Shown in pieces: positions 45,551 to 54,730 of a stretch of 64,000 bases of DNA. The position numbers and the translations under genes are program-made. Under the pieces are notes generated by a model, which saw nothing but the letters and a program-made list of their open reading frames with translations, was not told where the DNA came from and did not search any database. Position 1 is the stretch's first letter. Each line of letters opens with the position of its first letter. The DNA comes from Fimbriimonadales bacterium (lineage in GTDB: Bacteria > Armatimonadota > Fimbriimonadia > Fimbriimonadales > GBS-DC): contig BPGO01000008.1 in the NCBI GenBank assembly GCA_026003075.1, forward strand, positions 1 through 64,000. Direction: 5' to 3'.

Positions 45551-46258
45551 TCAGTTTTCCAGTGCGTGTAGGCGTTCCTTGAGGCGATCCAGCGCATCGT
45601 AGGCGTCGGTTTCGCCGAACACGAACAGTTTTCCTGCGTCGTTCAGAGGCGCGTAATACTCGTTCTCCACTGAGGCGCGATATTTATCGAGCACCGGTCC
45701 CACAACCACCGCAACGACCTGCGGGTCTTGGGCAAGTTGGTTCGCAATCTCTCGGGTTTCCTGGGGCGCGTGGCATTCGCCGTCGGTGAACAGGCATAAG
45801 ATGGCTTTGCGACCGGGGAGCTGCTGCAGGTAGCGTTGGAAATCCTGCATTACTTTATCAGGGCGCGTACCCCAGTGGCCCATATAGTTCTCAATCATCT
45901 TGCGGGAGACGGCATTGAGTTCTTTTGAGGCGATGGGGCGGCTTTGATGGACGGTTTCCATCGTTTCGGCGTAGCGCCAGATTTTGACGGGCGTGCGTGT
46001 CGGCAGGACGGTACCGACCAGCTTATTCAAAAACGCCACCCCACGCAACTTCTGTTCCCGACTGACCGATTGACTCACATCGAAGCCAGCGCCGACCATC
46101 AGAGGCGTCTTAATCGCTTGGCTCTGGCTGTAGTTCCACACCCCCCAGCCAATTAGCACAACCGCCAGAATCACCACCAGAAAAATCACGCCGGTCAGCA
46201 GTGGATTCTGCGACTCCCCCTCATAACTGCGTCCGCGACTTCCCCTACTTCGTGACAT
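45551..46258 (-). CDS. Membrane-anchored VWA-domain protein
   Basis: 235 residues. One N-terminal membrane helix (LLTGVIFLVVILAVVLIGWG), then a VWA domain with the MIDAS motif GFDVSQSVS (DxSxS) and LCLFTDGECHAP. The domain should bind a divalent metal and a protein partner outside the membrane. AGGAGG lies upstream of the ATG. First gene of a three-gene operon with the two membrane proteins that follow. Confidence 0.85.
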   Translation of the reverse strand: MSRSRGSRGRSYEGESQNPLLTGVIFLVVILAVVLIGWGVWNYSQSQAIKTPLMVGAGFDVSQSVSREQKLRGVAFLNKLVGTVLPTRTPVKIWRYAETMETVHQSRPIASKELNAVSRKMIENYMGHWGTRPDKVMQDFQRYLQQLPGRKAILCLFTDGECHAPQETREIANQLAQDPQVVAVVVGPVLDKYRASVENEYYAPLNDAGKLFVFGETDAYDALDRLKERLHALEN

Positions 46259-46361
46259 TGTATTCCTCCTGTTGCTCTTACGAGTATGTTATCGGAAGAG
46301 TTCCCGATAAGGATTTCCGATGAGGTTGCTCCCCCGTGTGTCAATTATACACCATGCGCTT

Positions 46362-46787
46362 CTATGGGGCTTCGTTGGGGGTATCGGCAATTCGGACGGC
46401 TTCGGCTTCCAGTTCGATGCCGCCGCGCGCGTATTGCTTCACGACGACGCGGAGGAAGCGGGGCTTTAGGACTTCGAACAGGTCGTCGGCGATACGCGCT
46501 GCGAGCGATTCACAATAGGCGCCCTCGTCGCGGAACGCCCACAGGTAGAATTTAAACGCTTTCGATTCGAGACAGAGCTGGTCGGGTTCATACTCGACGA
46601 TGACCTCGCCGAAATCGGGCTGCCCGGTGCGGGGGCAGACCGCGGTGAATTCTTTGGCGTGCAGCCGAACGCGCTGCACCGCAGGCGCGGGAAACGCCTC
46701 ATGGCGCATCGCTTCGATGGCTTCCGCCACATTTTTGGGGCGCGGCATCGGTCCCGAACGCGGCAGGTAGTAGTCGGTCTTCGCCAT
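46362..46787 (-). CDS. queF: NADPH-dependent 7-cyano-7-deazaguanine reductase
   Basis: 141 residues, unimodular QueF; reduces preQ0 to preQ1 in queuosine synthesis. The catalytic Cys is in FTAVCPRTGQPDFGEVIVEY, and the QueF motif ESKAFKFYLWAFRDEGAYCE follows. The length is normal for the short form. GGTACAAT (TACAAT 46802-46797) lies 9 nt before the ATG. Divergent from ruvB with the two promoters back to back. Confidence 0.95.
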   Translation of the reverse strand: MAKTDYYLPRSGPMPRPKNVAEAIEAMRHEAFPAPAVQRVRLHAKEFTAVCPRTGQPDFGEVIVEYEPDQLCLESKAFKFYLWAFRDEGAYCESLAARIADDLFEVLKPRFLRVVVKQYARGGIELEAEAVRIADTPNEAP

Positions 46788-46796
46788 AGCGCATCA

Positions 46797-46818
46797 ATTG
46801 TACCGCAACAGGTACAAT
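46797..46818. promoter_or_regulatory. Back-to-back extended -10 elements of queF and ruvB
   Basis: ATTGTACC, a 6-nt centre (GCAACA) and GGTACAAT form a perfect inverted repeat. Each arm is the extended -10 of one divergent gene, with starts 9 nt (queF) and 10 nt (ruvB) away. Any -35 for one gene would lie inside the other. Confidence 0.65.
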
Positions 46819-46828
46819 CGAATTGCTT

Positions 46829-47872
46829 ATGCCCAAGCACGATTCGACGACTCGTATCGTAGACCCCGCACGCCGTCTGGAGGAGGCGGCAAGTGAGGCG
46901 ACCTTGCGTCCCCAGCGCCTGAGCGAGTTCATTGGGCAACAACAGCTCAAAGAGAACCTGAGCGTTTTTATTCAGGCGGCGCGAGCGCGCAGCGAGGCGT
47001 TAGACCATGTGCTGCTGTTCGGTCCGCCTGGATTGGGTAAGACCACCATCGCCACGATTATCGCGAACGAGATGGGAGCGCCGATTCATATCACCTCGGG
47101 TCCTGCGATTGAGCGCCCAGGCGACCTTGCGGCGATTCTGACCAGTTTGGAGCCGGGGCAGGTGCTGTTTATTGATGAAATCCACCGCCTCGCGCGCGCC
47201 GTGGAGGAGGTGCTGTACCCAGCGATGGAAGATTTTCAGATCGATATTGTGTTGGGCAAAGGGGCTGGGGCGCGCTCGCTGCGGTTGGACTTGCCGCCGT
47301 TTACGGTGGTGGGCGCGACGACCCGCGCGGGGCTACTCACCTCCCCCTTGCGCGATCGGTTTGGAATCGTGCATTACTTCCAGCTCTACACACCCGACGA
47401 GTTGGCACAGATCATCCGCCGTTCGGCACGGATCCTGCAAACGGCGATTGAGGAGCCAGCAGTGGAAGAGATTGCGAAACGCTCGCGGGGCACGCCGCGC
47501 ATCGCGAACCGTCTGCTGCGTCGCGTGCGCGACTTCGCCCAAGTGCTGGGTACAGGAGTCATCACGCTCGAAATCACCCAGGACGCTCTCCAGCGGCTCG
47601 GCGTTGACCCGCTGGGGCTGGACGAGATGGATCACAAAATCCTGCGCACGCTCATCGAGAAGTTTGGCGGGGGACCTGTGGGCTTAGATACGCTCGCTGC
47701 TGCGGTTCAAGAGGACGCGGGCACGATTGAAGATATGTACGAGCCGTTCCTGATGCAGCTGGGCTTTTTGCAACGCACCGCACGCGGGCGCGTCGCCACG
47801 CCCCACGCTTACGCGCATCTGGGGCTGTCGGCTCCAGGCATCGCTATCCAGCCGCCGCTGGAACTGGGATAG
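46829..47872 (+). CDS. ruvB: Holliday junction branch migration ATPase RuvB
   Basis: 347 residues. Drives branch migration with Ruv[20 protein letters not shown], Walker [15 protein letters not shown], Walker [17 protein letters not shown], sensor 1 [20 protein letters not shown] and the C-terminal winged helix ([20 protein letters not shown]) are standard. ATG 46829 follows TACAAT after 10 nt; a TTG at 46823 is less likely. ruvA and ruvC are not in the window. Confidence 0.97.
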   Translation: MPKHDSTTRIVDPARRLEEAASEATLRPQRLSEFIGQQQLKENLSVFIQAARARSEALDHVLLFGPPGLGKTTIATIIANEMGAPIHITSGPAIERPGDLAAILTSLEPGQVLFIDEIHRLARAVEEVLYPAMEDFQIDIVLGKGAGARSLRLDLPPFTVVGATTRAGLLTSPLRDRFGIVHYFQLYTPDELAQIIRRSARILQTAIEEPAVEEIAKRSRGTPRIANRLLRRVRDFAQVLGTGVITLEITQDALQRLGVDPLGLDEMDHKILRTLIEKFGGGPVGLDTLAAAVQEDAGTIEDMYEPFLMQLGFLQRTARGRVATPHAYAHLGLSAPGIAIQPPLELG

Positions 47873-47962
47873 GATGCGCACCGATTGCCCTTCCCAGACG
47901 AAGGGAATACGCTCTGCGCCCCGCAAATTTGCGGGTTTTTCGCGAAATTGGCGTTCGACCCC

Positions 47963-47992
47963 TTGACATTGGGGCAAATTTTGTGCTATACT
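47963..47992 (+). promoter_or_regulatory. Sigma-70 promoter of the PEP-CTERM gene
   Basis: TTGACA (47963-47968), an 18-nt spacer and TATACT (47987-47992) make a near-consensus housekeeping promoter, one of the few here with a clear -35. It is about 65 nt before the ATG and there is an AAAGGAGG ribosome binding site, so this mRNA has a leader. Confidence 0.75.
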
Positions 47993-48057
47993 ATGCTCAG
48001 CGTAGGTTGCCCCCTACGCAAGCAGTACCGGGACACCCGGAAAGGAGGATACGGACT

Positions 48058-48624
48058 ATGAAACGACTGGCAATTGTAGCACTGAGCGCGTTGATGAGCG
48101 TGAATGCGTTCGCGCTTTTCAGCGAGACGGAACCGAACGACACGCGCGCCACAGCAGATATGGTGATTTACAACCTGCGCATCACGCCGCCCAATGCGGA
48201 GGTTGGTGTGTTGAACCTTGGACAGGATGACAGCGACTTCTTCAAGATTCGCCTGGAGGCTGGCGATTGGCTGACCGCCATCACCTTCCCGATAGCGACC
48301 AATTACACGGCGCCTGACACCGTAATGGCGCTGTTTGATGCGAGCGGCAGCACCGCGATTGTGTGGAACGACGATGCAGGCAGTGGTTTTGGCTCCGCCA
48401 TCCGCTGGCAAGCCGATCAGAGCGGCGACTACTACATCGCGGTTACTGGCTATCACGGTACTTCAGGGCGCAACGATCTTTCCTACTACGAAGGCGCCAT
48501 TCACAGCGAAACCGGCGGCTATATTCTCACGGTGAGCGTGGTGCCAGTTCCAGAGCCTGCGAGCATGATTGCGCTCGGTACTGGGCTGGTGGGATTGATG
48601 GCGCTGCGTCGACGCCGCAAGTAA
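48058..48624 (+). CDS. Secreted PEP-CTERM protein with PPC-like domain
   Basis: 188 residues. Signal peptide MKRLAIVALSALMSVNAFA, then a bacterial pre-peptidase C-terminal (PPC)-like beta domain (ETEPNDTRATAD, GDDSDFFKIRLEAGDWLTA-type text), and a C-terminal sorting signal VPEPASMIALGTGLVGLMAL followed by RRRRK. The signal would be cut by an exosortase, not seen in the window. Expressed from its own strong promoter and closed by a terminator; likely an abundant surface protein. Confidence 0.85.
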   Translation: MKRLAIVALSALMSVNAFALFSETEPNDTRATADMVIYNLRITPPNAEVGVLNLGQDDSDFFKIRLEAGDWLTAITFPIATNYTAPDTVMALFDASGSTAIVWNDDAGSGFGSAIRWQADQSGDYYIAVTGYHGTSGRNDLSYYEGAIHSETGGYILTVSVVPVPEPASMIALGTGLVGLMALRRRRK

Positions 48625-48651
48625 GTTTGTTTGTGTTGCTTGAAAAACATT

Positions 48652-48683
48652 CGCCCTCTGTTTTCAGGGGGCGTTTTGTTTTT
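48652..48683. terminator. Rho-independent terminator, possibly bidirectional
   Basis: CGCCCTCTG and CAGGGGGCG pair around a TTTT loop (48652-48673), followed by TTTTGTTTTT on the plus strand. On the minus strand the stem is followed by AATGTTTTT, so it can also end the PfkB-kinase transcript. Confidence 0.85.
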
Positions 48684-49620
48684 AAGCGGTGCAGTTTTGC
48701 TCCATAAACTGCAGCGTCTCGGCAAGGGGCTTGACCCCGGTAGTGGCGCCCAGCGCGGAAACGCAGAGTGCGCCGACGGCGTTCGCCAATCGCGCCGTGC
48801 GCCGCAAATCCCAGCCCATCGAGATGCCTGCGAGCCAGCCTGCTGTGAAGCAATCTCCTGCGCCTAACATATCGACCACCGCCACTTTGCAAGCGGGGAG
48901 ATGGAAGGCTTCCTCGCGATTTTTGACGAAGCACCCCTGGGCATCCATCTTGATGACCGCCGTACCTACGCCTGCTTCCAAGAGACGATCGGCGATTTTT
49001 TCGGGGTCGGTCTCGCCGGTGAGCATGCTCGCCTCGCCGTAGTTCGGGGTAACATAGTCTAAGTAAGGCAAGCAGGGCTGAAGTAGGCGCATCCACTGTC
49101 CGCTGGCGTCCCATGTGGTGTCCAAGCAAGTCATCATTCCGCGCTGTTTCGCCGCTTGCAGCACACGCGCGGCGGGTTCGCCGTCCATACGGGGCATGAG
49201 GTACGCGCCTGCCAAGTGAAAAATCGCGCAGTCGCGGATGAGTTCCCAGTCGATATCGTCGGGGCAGAACTCGGCGTTCGCGCCCATGTGGTGGATAAAC
49301 GAGCGTTCGCCGTCGGGATGCACCATCACCATCGTGCTGGCGGTGCCTGCGGTGGCGCTGCGCTGCACGCCGCGTGTGTCCACACCATAGCGTTGCAGTT
49401 CGGTGAGCAGAAAATCGCCGAATGGGTCGCGTCCTACCCTGCCGAGGAGACACACGGGTAGCCCCAGTTTTGCCAGCGCCAGCGCGACATTCGAGGCGCA
49501 GCCGCCCACATGGAGTTCCATACGTTCCACATGAGCGCACACGCCACGTTCTGGATAGTGGCTCACGGGCTTGGCGACGACATCTGCCACCAGGATGCCC
49601 ACCGAAGCGATTTTGCGCAC
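48682..49620 (-). CDS. PfkB-family sugar kinase
   Basis: 312 residues, ribokinase fold. The N-terminal GG motif is HVGGCASNVALALAKLG, and the C-terminal PfkB signature is VDMLGAGDCFTAGWLAGISM with catalytic Asp. The substrate is not evident; LHVGGCASNVA fits the ribokinase/adenosine-kinase-like branch. GTG 49620 has AGGAGG upstream, 4 nt after the dnaJ stop. Last gene of rpoZ-dnaJ-kinase. Confidence 0.88.
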   Translation of the reverse strand: MRKIASVGILVADVVAKPVSHYPERGVCAHVERMELHVGGCASNVALALAKLGLPVCLLGRVGRDPFGDFLLTELQRYGVDTRGVQRSATAGTASTMVMVHPDGERSFIHHMGANAEFCPDDIDWELIRDCAIFHLAGAYLMPRMDGEPAARVLQAAKQRGMMTCLDTTWDASGQWMRLLQPCLPYLDYVTPNYGEASMLTGETDPEKIADRLLEAGVGTAVIKMDAQGCFVKNREEAFHLPACKVAVVDMLGAGDCFTAGWLAGISMGWDLRRTARLANAVGALCVSALGATTGVKPLAETLQFMEQNCTA

Positions 49621-49623
49621 GGT

Positions 49624-50748
49624 TTAGTCCTCCTGTTTGAGGCTTCGCTTGATCTTCTCGAAGAAGCTGCTCGGTTCGGCGTGGGCGTACTTTTTGAGGC
49701 GCGTACCGCTCAGCTCCGCATACTGGCGGAGCAGGTTGCGTTGAGCATCGGTGAGTTTTTTGGGCATTTTCAGTCCGATGCGCACATAGAGGTCGCCGCG
49801 CTTGCCGGTGCGTGGGTTGGGCAAGCCGCGTCCGGGGATAATCAGTTCGCTGTAGGGTTCCGTCAGTTCGGGAATTTCCACCACGACTTTGCCGTCCAGC
49901 GTTTCGATTTCGACCTCGTCGCCCAGTGCGAGCTGGGGGTAGGTTAGGTTGAGCTGGGTCACGAGGTCGTCGCCGCGCCGTTTGAAGCGGGAATGGGACG
50001 CGATCTGTACGACCACATAGAGGTCGCCGTCGCGTCCGCCGCGCAGTCCGGAATCGCCCTCGCCGCGCAGCAGGATGGCGGTTTCGTCTTCGATTCCGGG
50101 CGGGATGTTGACAGTGAGGGTATCGCGCTGGCGCACGAGTTTCTCGCCGCGGCACTGGCGGCATGGGGTGCGGATAATCTCCCCTTCGCCGTGGCAGCGC
50201 TCGCAGGGCGCCACGCGCGTCACGGTTCCGAGAATCGTGGTCTGTGTGAAGCGCATGCGTCCGGAACCGGCGCAATCGGGGCAGCGTTCGGGTGTGGCGC
50301 CCGGCTCGGCGCCGACGCCTTTACAGCGGGGACATAGGCGCAGCCGTTCCACTTCAATCGTGCGGGCGGCGCCGTGCAGCACTTCCTCCAGCGTGATGGT
50401 GAGGTCTACGCGGCGGTCAGCGCCGTCGATAGGACCGCGAGATACGACGCCCACTCCGCCAAAGAACATTTGAAACAGGTTCTCTGCCATCCCGAACGGG
50501 TCGCTGGGGGGCGTGCTGTGCGCTCCGGCGTGCCCAAATCGGTCGTACAGCGCACGAGATTCAGGGTCGGAAAGGACCTGATAGGCTTCGTTGATGAGTT
50601 TGAACCGCTCTTCGGCTTGGGGATCGTCTTTGTTGACATCGGGGTGGTACTGGCGCGCCAGTTTGCGAAACGCCGCCTTGATCTCGTCTTGACTTGCGCT
50701 TCGCTCGACGCCCAGTACCTCGTAGTAGTCGGGTTTGCTCATCGCCAT
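49624..50748 (-). CDS. dnaJ: Chaperone DnaJ
   Basis: 374 residues. J domain ([30 protein letters not shown] with HPD), short Gly/Phe region ([10 protein letters not shown]), a zinc domain of four CxxCxG-type motifs ([32 protein letters not shown]), and the C-terminal substrate domain. Co-chaperone of DnaK; dnaK and grpE are not here. CATAAT lies 5 nt before the start at 50748 (second ATG at 50742), fitting a leaderless internal promoter after rpoZ. Confidence 0.95.
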   Translation of the reverse strand: MAMSKPDYYEVLGVERSASQDEIKAAFRKLARQYHPDVNKDDPQAEERFKLINEAYQVLSDPESRALYDRFGHAGAHSTPPSDPFGMAENLFQMFFGGVGVVSRGPIDGADRRVDLTITLEEVLHGAARTIEVERLRLCPRCKGVGAEPGATPERCPDCAGSGRMRFTQTTILGTVTRVAPCERCHGEGEIIRTPCRQCRGEKLVRQRDTLTVNIPPGIEDETAILLRGEGDSGLRGGRDGDLYVVVQIASHSRFKRRGDDLVTQLNLTYPQLALGDEVEIETLDGKVVVEIPELTEPYSELIIPGRGLPNPRTGKRGDLYVRIGLKMPKKLTDAQRNLLRQYAELSGTRLKKYAHAEPSSFFEKIKRSLKQED

Positions 50749-50760
50749 AATTGATTATGG

Positions 50761-51111
50761 CTACTCGCGCAGAGTTGTCTCCTGCTCGTAGAACTGCCTC
50801 GCTTCTTCTTCGAACGCTTCGTCTTCTTCGGTCTGTTTGCTGAGTTGTTTAATATCGCGTGCGACTTGCCAGGTATGTTCAGGTCCTTGGATAACCACTT
50901 CCACGATGCCGCGGTCTTCGTCGACGATTCGGGGGCGGATTTTGCCTTCTGCGATCTCTTGCAAGGCGACGGTCAGCGGATTGAAATCGAGTCCGTCGAC
51001 AGGCACGAGCGGTTTCGCGCCTTCGCGTAGCAAGCGCGCTCGCTCGGCGGCAAGCATCGCCAGAATATAGCGTGGATACTGATTGAGTTCATCTGTCTCT
51101 GGGTAAATCAT
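50761..51111 (-). CDS. rpoZ: RNA polymerase omega subunit
   Basis: 116 residues. YPRYILAMLAAERARLLREG and NPLTVALQEIAEGKIRP match omega conserved regions; a longer Glu-rich C-terminal tail follows. Omega helps assemble and stabilise core polymerase. First gene of the minus-strand group with dnaJ and the sugar kinase. Confidence 0.85.
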   Translation of the reverse strand: MIYPETDELNQYPRYILAMLAAERARLLREGAKPLVPVDGLDFNPLTVALQEIAEGKIRPRIVDEDRGIVEVVIQGPEHTWQVARDIKQLSKQTEEDEAFEEEARQFYEQETTLRE

Positions 51112-51289
51112 CCGTTCACCGTCCTTTTGGGCGTGTGGGTTTGCTCTGAATGCGTCAAAGAGCGCGGAAGCCCGACGCGCTTCCGACGCCCCTCATCTCT
51201 TCTCGCCCAAGCTGCGATTGTGCCATATGGCGAACCTTAATAATACCATCCAGAAGCATCAAAAATCAAGTGCCCTCGAGGGTGTTTGA

Positions 51290-51400
51290 ACATTCCCTTT
51301 GCAAGGGGCAGACACGCGGGCCTGCCCCTACAGAGGGCGCAGGGTGGGCTGTAGGGGCGCACCTGTGTGTGCGCCCTGCTCTTCTCCGTTTTTTTTTTCG
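51290..51400. repeat. Inverted repeats upstream of the main repeat cluster
   Basis: GGGGCAGACACGCGGGCCTGCCCC (about 51305-51328, given in full as an imperfect palindrome) and a similar pair around CTGTAGGGGCGCAC...GTGCGCCC (about 51349-51375) resemble small interspersed palindromic elements. No gene is supported here. Confidence 0.5.
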
Positions 51401-51404
51401 AAAA

Positions 51405-51885
51405 CCCTCAGTGCCCTCACTCCCTGCCTCCTCTCCCACCGCGCGATTATCTGACCTCACCCCCAGCCCCTCTCGCGATGTTTGCCCTCACTCCCTGCCT
51501 CCTCTCCCACCGCGCGATTATCTGACCTCACCCCCAGCCCCTCTCGCGATGTTTGCCCTCACTCCCTGCCTCCTCTCCCACCGCGTGGGAGAGGGGGGAT
51601 TGCCTACCCTCACCACCTGCCCCTCTCGCGATGTTTGCCCTCACTCCCAGCCCCTCTCCCACCGCGTGGGAGAGGGGGGATTGCCTACCCTCACCCCCAG
51701 CCCCTCTCGCGATGTTTGCCCTCACCCCCAGCCCCTCTCCCACCGCGTGGGAGAGGGGGGATTGCCTACCCTCACCCCAGCCCCTCTCGCGATGTTTGCC
51801 CTCACTCCCTGCCTCCTCTCCCACCGCGCGATTATCTGCCCTCACCCCCAGCCCCTCTCCCACCGCGTGGGAGAGGGGGGAATGC
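51405..51885. repeat. Tandem repeat cluster with embedded hairpins
   Basis: Five copies of TCTCGCGATGTTTGCCCTCA begin at 51471, 51542, 51624, 51705 and 51785, so the unit is about 71-82 bp. Units contain either CCACCGCGCGATTATCTG or the hairpin CCCCTCTCCCACCGCG with TGGGAGAGGGG. The same hairpin recurs singly at about 59551, and a similar one at 33065, so it is an interspersed element that has expanded here. All frames are open because of its composition, not because it codes. Confidence 0.85.
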
Positions 51886-51987
51886 TTGCAACAACAGGAA
51901 TGGCGTCGCACCAAAGTGGCACGATTCCAAAAGGCGATTTTCCGGACAACCTCAAGGGGTTTGAGGGTCTTCTGAAGTCAGGTCAGG

Positions 51988-51993
51988 TACAAT
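51988..51993 (+). promoter_or_regulatory. Extended -10 (GGTACAAT) of thiG
   Basis: TACAAT preceded by GG ends 6 nt before ATG 52000 (a GTG at 51997 is the alternative start). There is no space for a TPP riboswitch. Confidence 0.6.
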
Positions 51994-51999
51994 TGGGTG

Positions 52000-52776
52000 A
52001 TGAATGACTCTCTGGTGATTGCGGGAAAATCGTTTCGTTCCCGCTTGATGGTCGGCACGGGCAAGTATCCCGATGCGGAGACCATGCGCCGCGCGATTGA
52101 AGCGTCGGGCGCAGAGATTATCACCGTCGCCTTGCGCCGTATCGACCTCGACGCGCCGAAACGCTCGATTTTGGACGAAATCGACTGGAGCCGCTATCAG
52201 ATTTTGCCGAACACGGCAGGCTGTCGCACGGCGGAAGAGGCCGTGCGCGTGGCGCGGCTCGCACGCGCGATGGGACTCAGCGACTGGATTAAAGTCGAAG
52301 TCGTGCCGGACCCGAAGTACCTCCTGCCTGACCCGATTGGCACTTATGAAGCGTGTCGGATTTTGGTGGAGGAAGGCTTCGTGGTGTTGCCCTACATCCC
52401 TGCCGACCCTGAGCTGGCGAAGCGGCTCGAGGCGATGGGCTGTGCGACGGTGATGCCCCTGGCGGCGCCGATTGGCACAGGGCAGGGCTTCGCTGTGGGA
52501 CTGGAGCCGATTCGGATTATCGTCGAGCAGTCTCAAGTACCGGTGGTGGTTGATGCGGGCTTAGGTGCGCCATCGGAGGCGGCGCTGGCGATGGAGATTG
52601 GCTGCGACGCGGTGTTGGTGAACACCGCCATCGCGAAAGCGCGAGACCCTGTGCTGATGGCGGAGGCGTTCAAGCGCGGCGTGGAGGCAGGGCGCATGGC
52701 ATATCGTGCAGGGAGAATTCCAAAGTTGCCCTACGCCTCGGCATCGAGTCCCCTTGAGGGCGTCGTGCGCGGATGA
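52000..52776 (+). CDS. thiG: Thiazole synthase
   Basis: 258 residues. Forms the thiazole phosphate of thiamine from DXP, ThiS-thiocarboxylate and dehydroglycine. [20 protein letters not shown], the catalytic Lys in [37 protein letters not shown] and [20 protein letters not shown] are ThiG signatures. The stop overlaps the thiE start by 4 nt. thiS is not in the window. Confidence 0.96.
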   Translation: MNDSLVIAGKSFRSRLMVGTGKYPDAETMRRAIEASGAEIITVALRRIDLDAPKRSILDEIDWSRYQILPNTAGCRTAEEAVRVARLARAMGLSDWIKVEVVPDPKYLLPDPIGTYEACRILVEEGFVVLPYIPADPELAKRLEAMGCATVMPLAAPIGTGQGFAVGLEPIRIIVEQSQVPVVVDAGLGAPSEAALAMEIGCDAVLVNTAIAKARDPVLMAEAFKRGVEAGRMAYRAGRIPKLPYASASSPLEGVVRG

Positions 52777-53381
52777 TTCCAGAACGCTCTCTGATGCTTA
52801 TTTTGAACTACACACCGCAAACGGACGCCGCGCAAGCGCTCTGGGTGGCGGAGCGTGCGCTGCAAGGCGGTGTGAATTGGGTTATGCTTCGGGTGCGCGA
52901 CCTGCCCCCCCGCTTGGCACTCGATATGGGGCTGCAGTTACGCCATATGACGCGCATGGCACACGCGCTGCTGAGCGTGAACCCCTATCCTGCCTTAGCG
53001 GAGTGGTGTGGGGCGGACGCGCTCCACCTACCCGAAGCAGCCCCCCCCTACACGCCCCACGCGCCGATGATGCTCGGCAGGTCGGTGCATAGCGTCGAAG
53101 CGGCTGTCCATGCGGAGACGGAAGGGAGCCATTACCTATTGGTGGGCGCTCTCTACCCCACCCGCAGCCATCCTGAAAAGTCGCCCGAAGGGGTTGCACT
53201 CCTGCAAGCGGTACGCTCAGCGGTGGCGCTACCCCTCATCGCTGTTGGGGGGATCACGCCGGAACGGGTTGCGGAATGCCTGCAGGCGGGTGCGTCGGGC
53301 GTGGCGGTGATTACGGGAATCACTGAGGCAGCAGACCCCACTGAGGCTGCCCAAGCCTATCGTCAAGCGTTGTTAGGCTAA
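52773..53381 (+). CDS. thiE: Thiamine phosphate synthase/TenI-family protein
   Basis: 202 residues, TIM barrel. [57 protein letters not shown] and [20 protein letters not shown] follow the ThiE/TenI order, and the pyrophosphate-binding TxSHP-like loop supports ThiE. The usual RDK motif is degenerate (RVRD), so a TenI role is possible. Co-translated with thiG; its last 9 nt overlap the end of rimO on the other strand. Confidence 0.8.
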   Translation: MIPERSLMLILNYTPQTDAAQALWVAERALQGGVNWVMLRVRDLPPRLALDMGLQLRHMTRMAHALLSVNPYPALAEWCGADALHLPEAAPPYTPHAPMMLGRSVHSVEAAVHAETEGSHYLLVGALYPTRSHPEKSPEGVALLQAVRSAVALPLIAVGGITPERVAECLQAGASGVAVITGITEAADPTEAAQAYRQALLG

Positions 53382-54704
53382 CGCTTCACCCCACACATCA
53401 TACACTTCGGCGTGCGTGATCGTGACTTCGACGAACTCCCCTGGTGACGCAGTACAGTGTTTCACATACACCAAGCCGTCCACCTCGGGCGCGTCGCGAT
53501 GCGAGCGTCCAATCGCGTAGGCGCCGTCCTCGCTGTAGCCCTCGATGAGCACGCGTAGGGTTGTTCCGATGAGTTGTCTGTTTCGTGCCAGCGAGATGGG
53601 TTGCTGGAAGCGCATGAGTTGGTCGAACCGTTCACGCTTGACACGGAAGGGAACTTGGTCGGGCATTTCGGCGGAGGGAGTTCCTTTTTCGCGTGAGTAG
53701 ATAAACGCGCCTACGCGATCCAGTTGCGCCTCTTGCATAAAGCGGAGCAGATTCTGGAATTCCTGCTCGCCCTCGCCGGGGAAACCGACGATGAAGGTGG
53801 TGCGAATCGCGATTTCGGGCATCGCGGCGCGGAGTCGCTCGATCATTTTCAAGTAGCGTGCGCCGTCGCCGGGGCGGCGCATCGCACGCAGGATTTTTGC
53901 ATCGGCGTGCTGCAGGGGCACATCGAGATACTTCACGACTTTAGGCAGCGACGCCATCGTGTTAATCAGTTCGTCGGTGATGCGGGAGGGATAGGCGTAG
54001 TGGATGCGAATCCACTCGATGCCCTCAATCGTGTTCAGTTCGCGGAGCAGCGTGGGCAGCATGAACTTTTTGTAGAGGTCATAGCCGTATTGGGTGGTAT
54101 CTTGCGCGATGAGGTTGATTTCCTTTGCGCCGTTCTCCGCCAGCCAGCGCGCCTCTGCCAGAACCCTCTCAAGGGGCTTGCTCACATGCCGACCGCGAAA
54201 TGAGGGGATGGTGCAGAAGGTGCATTGGTGATCGCACCCTTCGGAGACTTTGAGGTACGCCGTCCACGGGGCGCGGCTGCGTAGACGGGTCGGTACCTCT
54301 GCCCAGCGGTGGTGCGGCGGCTGGATGTCGGTGATCGGCTGGCGCGTGCTTCGGACCGAGTCCACGATTTCCGCGAAGCGTGCCATCTGCCCCACGCCCA
54401 CCCAAGCGTCCACTTCCGGGAGCATCTGCTTGAGCGATTCGCCAAGCCGTTGCACCATACAGCCCGCCACAATCACGCGCTGCGTCTTGCCCTGCTTTTT
54501 GAGTTGCAACGCCTCCCGAATGACCTGCATCCCCTCACGCTGCGCCGATTCCAAGAACCCGCAAGTGTTGATAATCACCACATCAGGCGTCTCGGTCTGG
54601 GGATCCAGCCGATAGCCCGCGCGTTGCAACACGCCCGCGATTTCTTCGGAATCGACCTCGTTTTTGGCGCAGCCGAGCGTAATGAGGCGTACGGTATTCG
54701 ACAT
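53373..54704 (-). CDS. rimO: Ribosomal protein S12 methylthiotransferase RimO
   Basis: 443 residues, radical SAM. N-terminal UPF0004 domain with LGCAKNEVDSEEIAGVLQRA and CGFLE / AGCM cysteines, radical SAM motif GCDHQCTFCTIPSFRGRHVS (CxxxCxxC), then a TRAM domain. KNEVDSE distinguishes RimO from MiaB. ATG 54704 follows GGTATACT (TATACT 54718-54713) after 8 nt. Confidence 0.94.
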   Translation of the reverse strand: MSNTVRLITLGCAKNEVDSEEIAGVLQRAGYRLDPQTETPDVVIINTCGFLESAQREGMQVIREALQLKKQGKTQRVIVAGCMVQRLGESLKQMLPEVDAWVGVGQMARFAEIVDSVRSTRQPITDIQPPHHRWAEVPTRLRSRAPWTAYLKVSEGCDHQCTFCTIPSFRGRHVSKPLERVLAEARWLAENGAKEINLIAQDTTQYGYDLYKKFMLPTLLRELNTIEGIEWIRIHYAYPSRITDELINTMASLPKVVKYLDVPLQHADAKILRAMRRPGDGARYLKMIERLRAAMPEIAIRTTFIVGFPGEGEQEFQNLLRFMQEAQLDRVGAFIYSREKGTPSAEMPDQVPFRVKRERFDQLMRFQQPISLARNRQLIGTTLRVLIEGYSEDGAYAIGRSHRDAPEVDGLVYVKHCTASPGEFVEVTITHAEVYDVWGEALA

Positions 54705-54730
54705 CGCGCAAGAGTATACCTGCTCCCGCC

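Noticed and set aside
48527-50275. 582-residue minus-strand ORF
   Set aside because: Arg/Pro-rich shadow of the PfkB kinase and dnaJ genes, which have clear family motifs in another frame.
51405-51885. Possible CRISPR array
   Set aside because: The spaces between repeats are themselves repeated rather than unique, unit length varies, and no cas genes are near.
51890-51999. TPP riboswitch before thiG
   Set aside because: No TPP-box sequence is seen and the -10 is 6 nt from the start codon.
51150-52007. Long Pro/Ser/Arg-rich ORFs (285, 160, 140 and 128 residues) between rpoZ and thiG
   Set aside because: They translate the 71-82 bp repeats in several frames and both strands at once; composition, not coding, keeps them open.
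53373-53381. Opposite-strand overlap of thiE and rimO stops as a regulatory site
   Set aside because: A 9-nt overlap of convergent genes is common and the TTAGGCTAA here merely supplies both stop codons.
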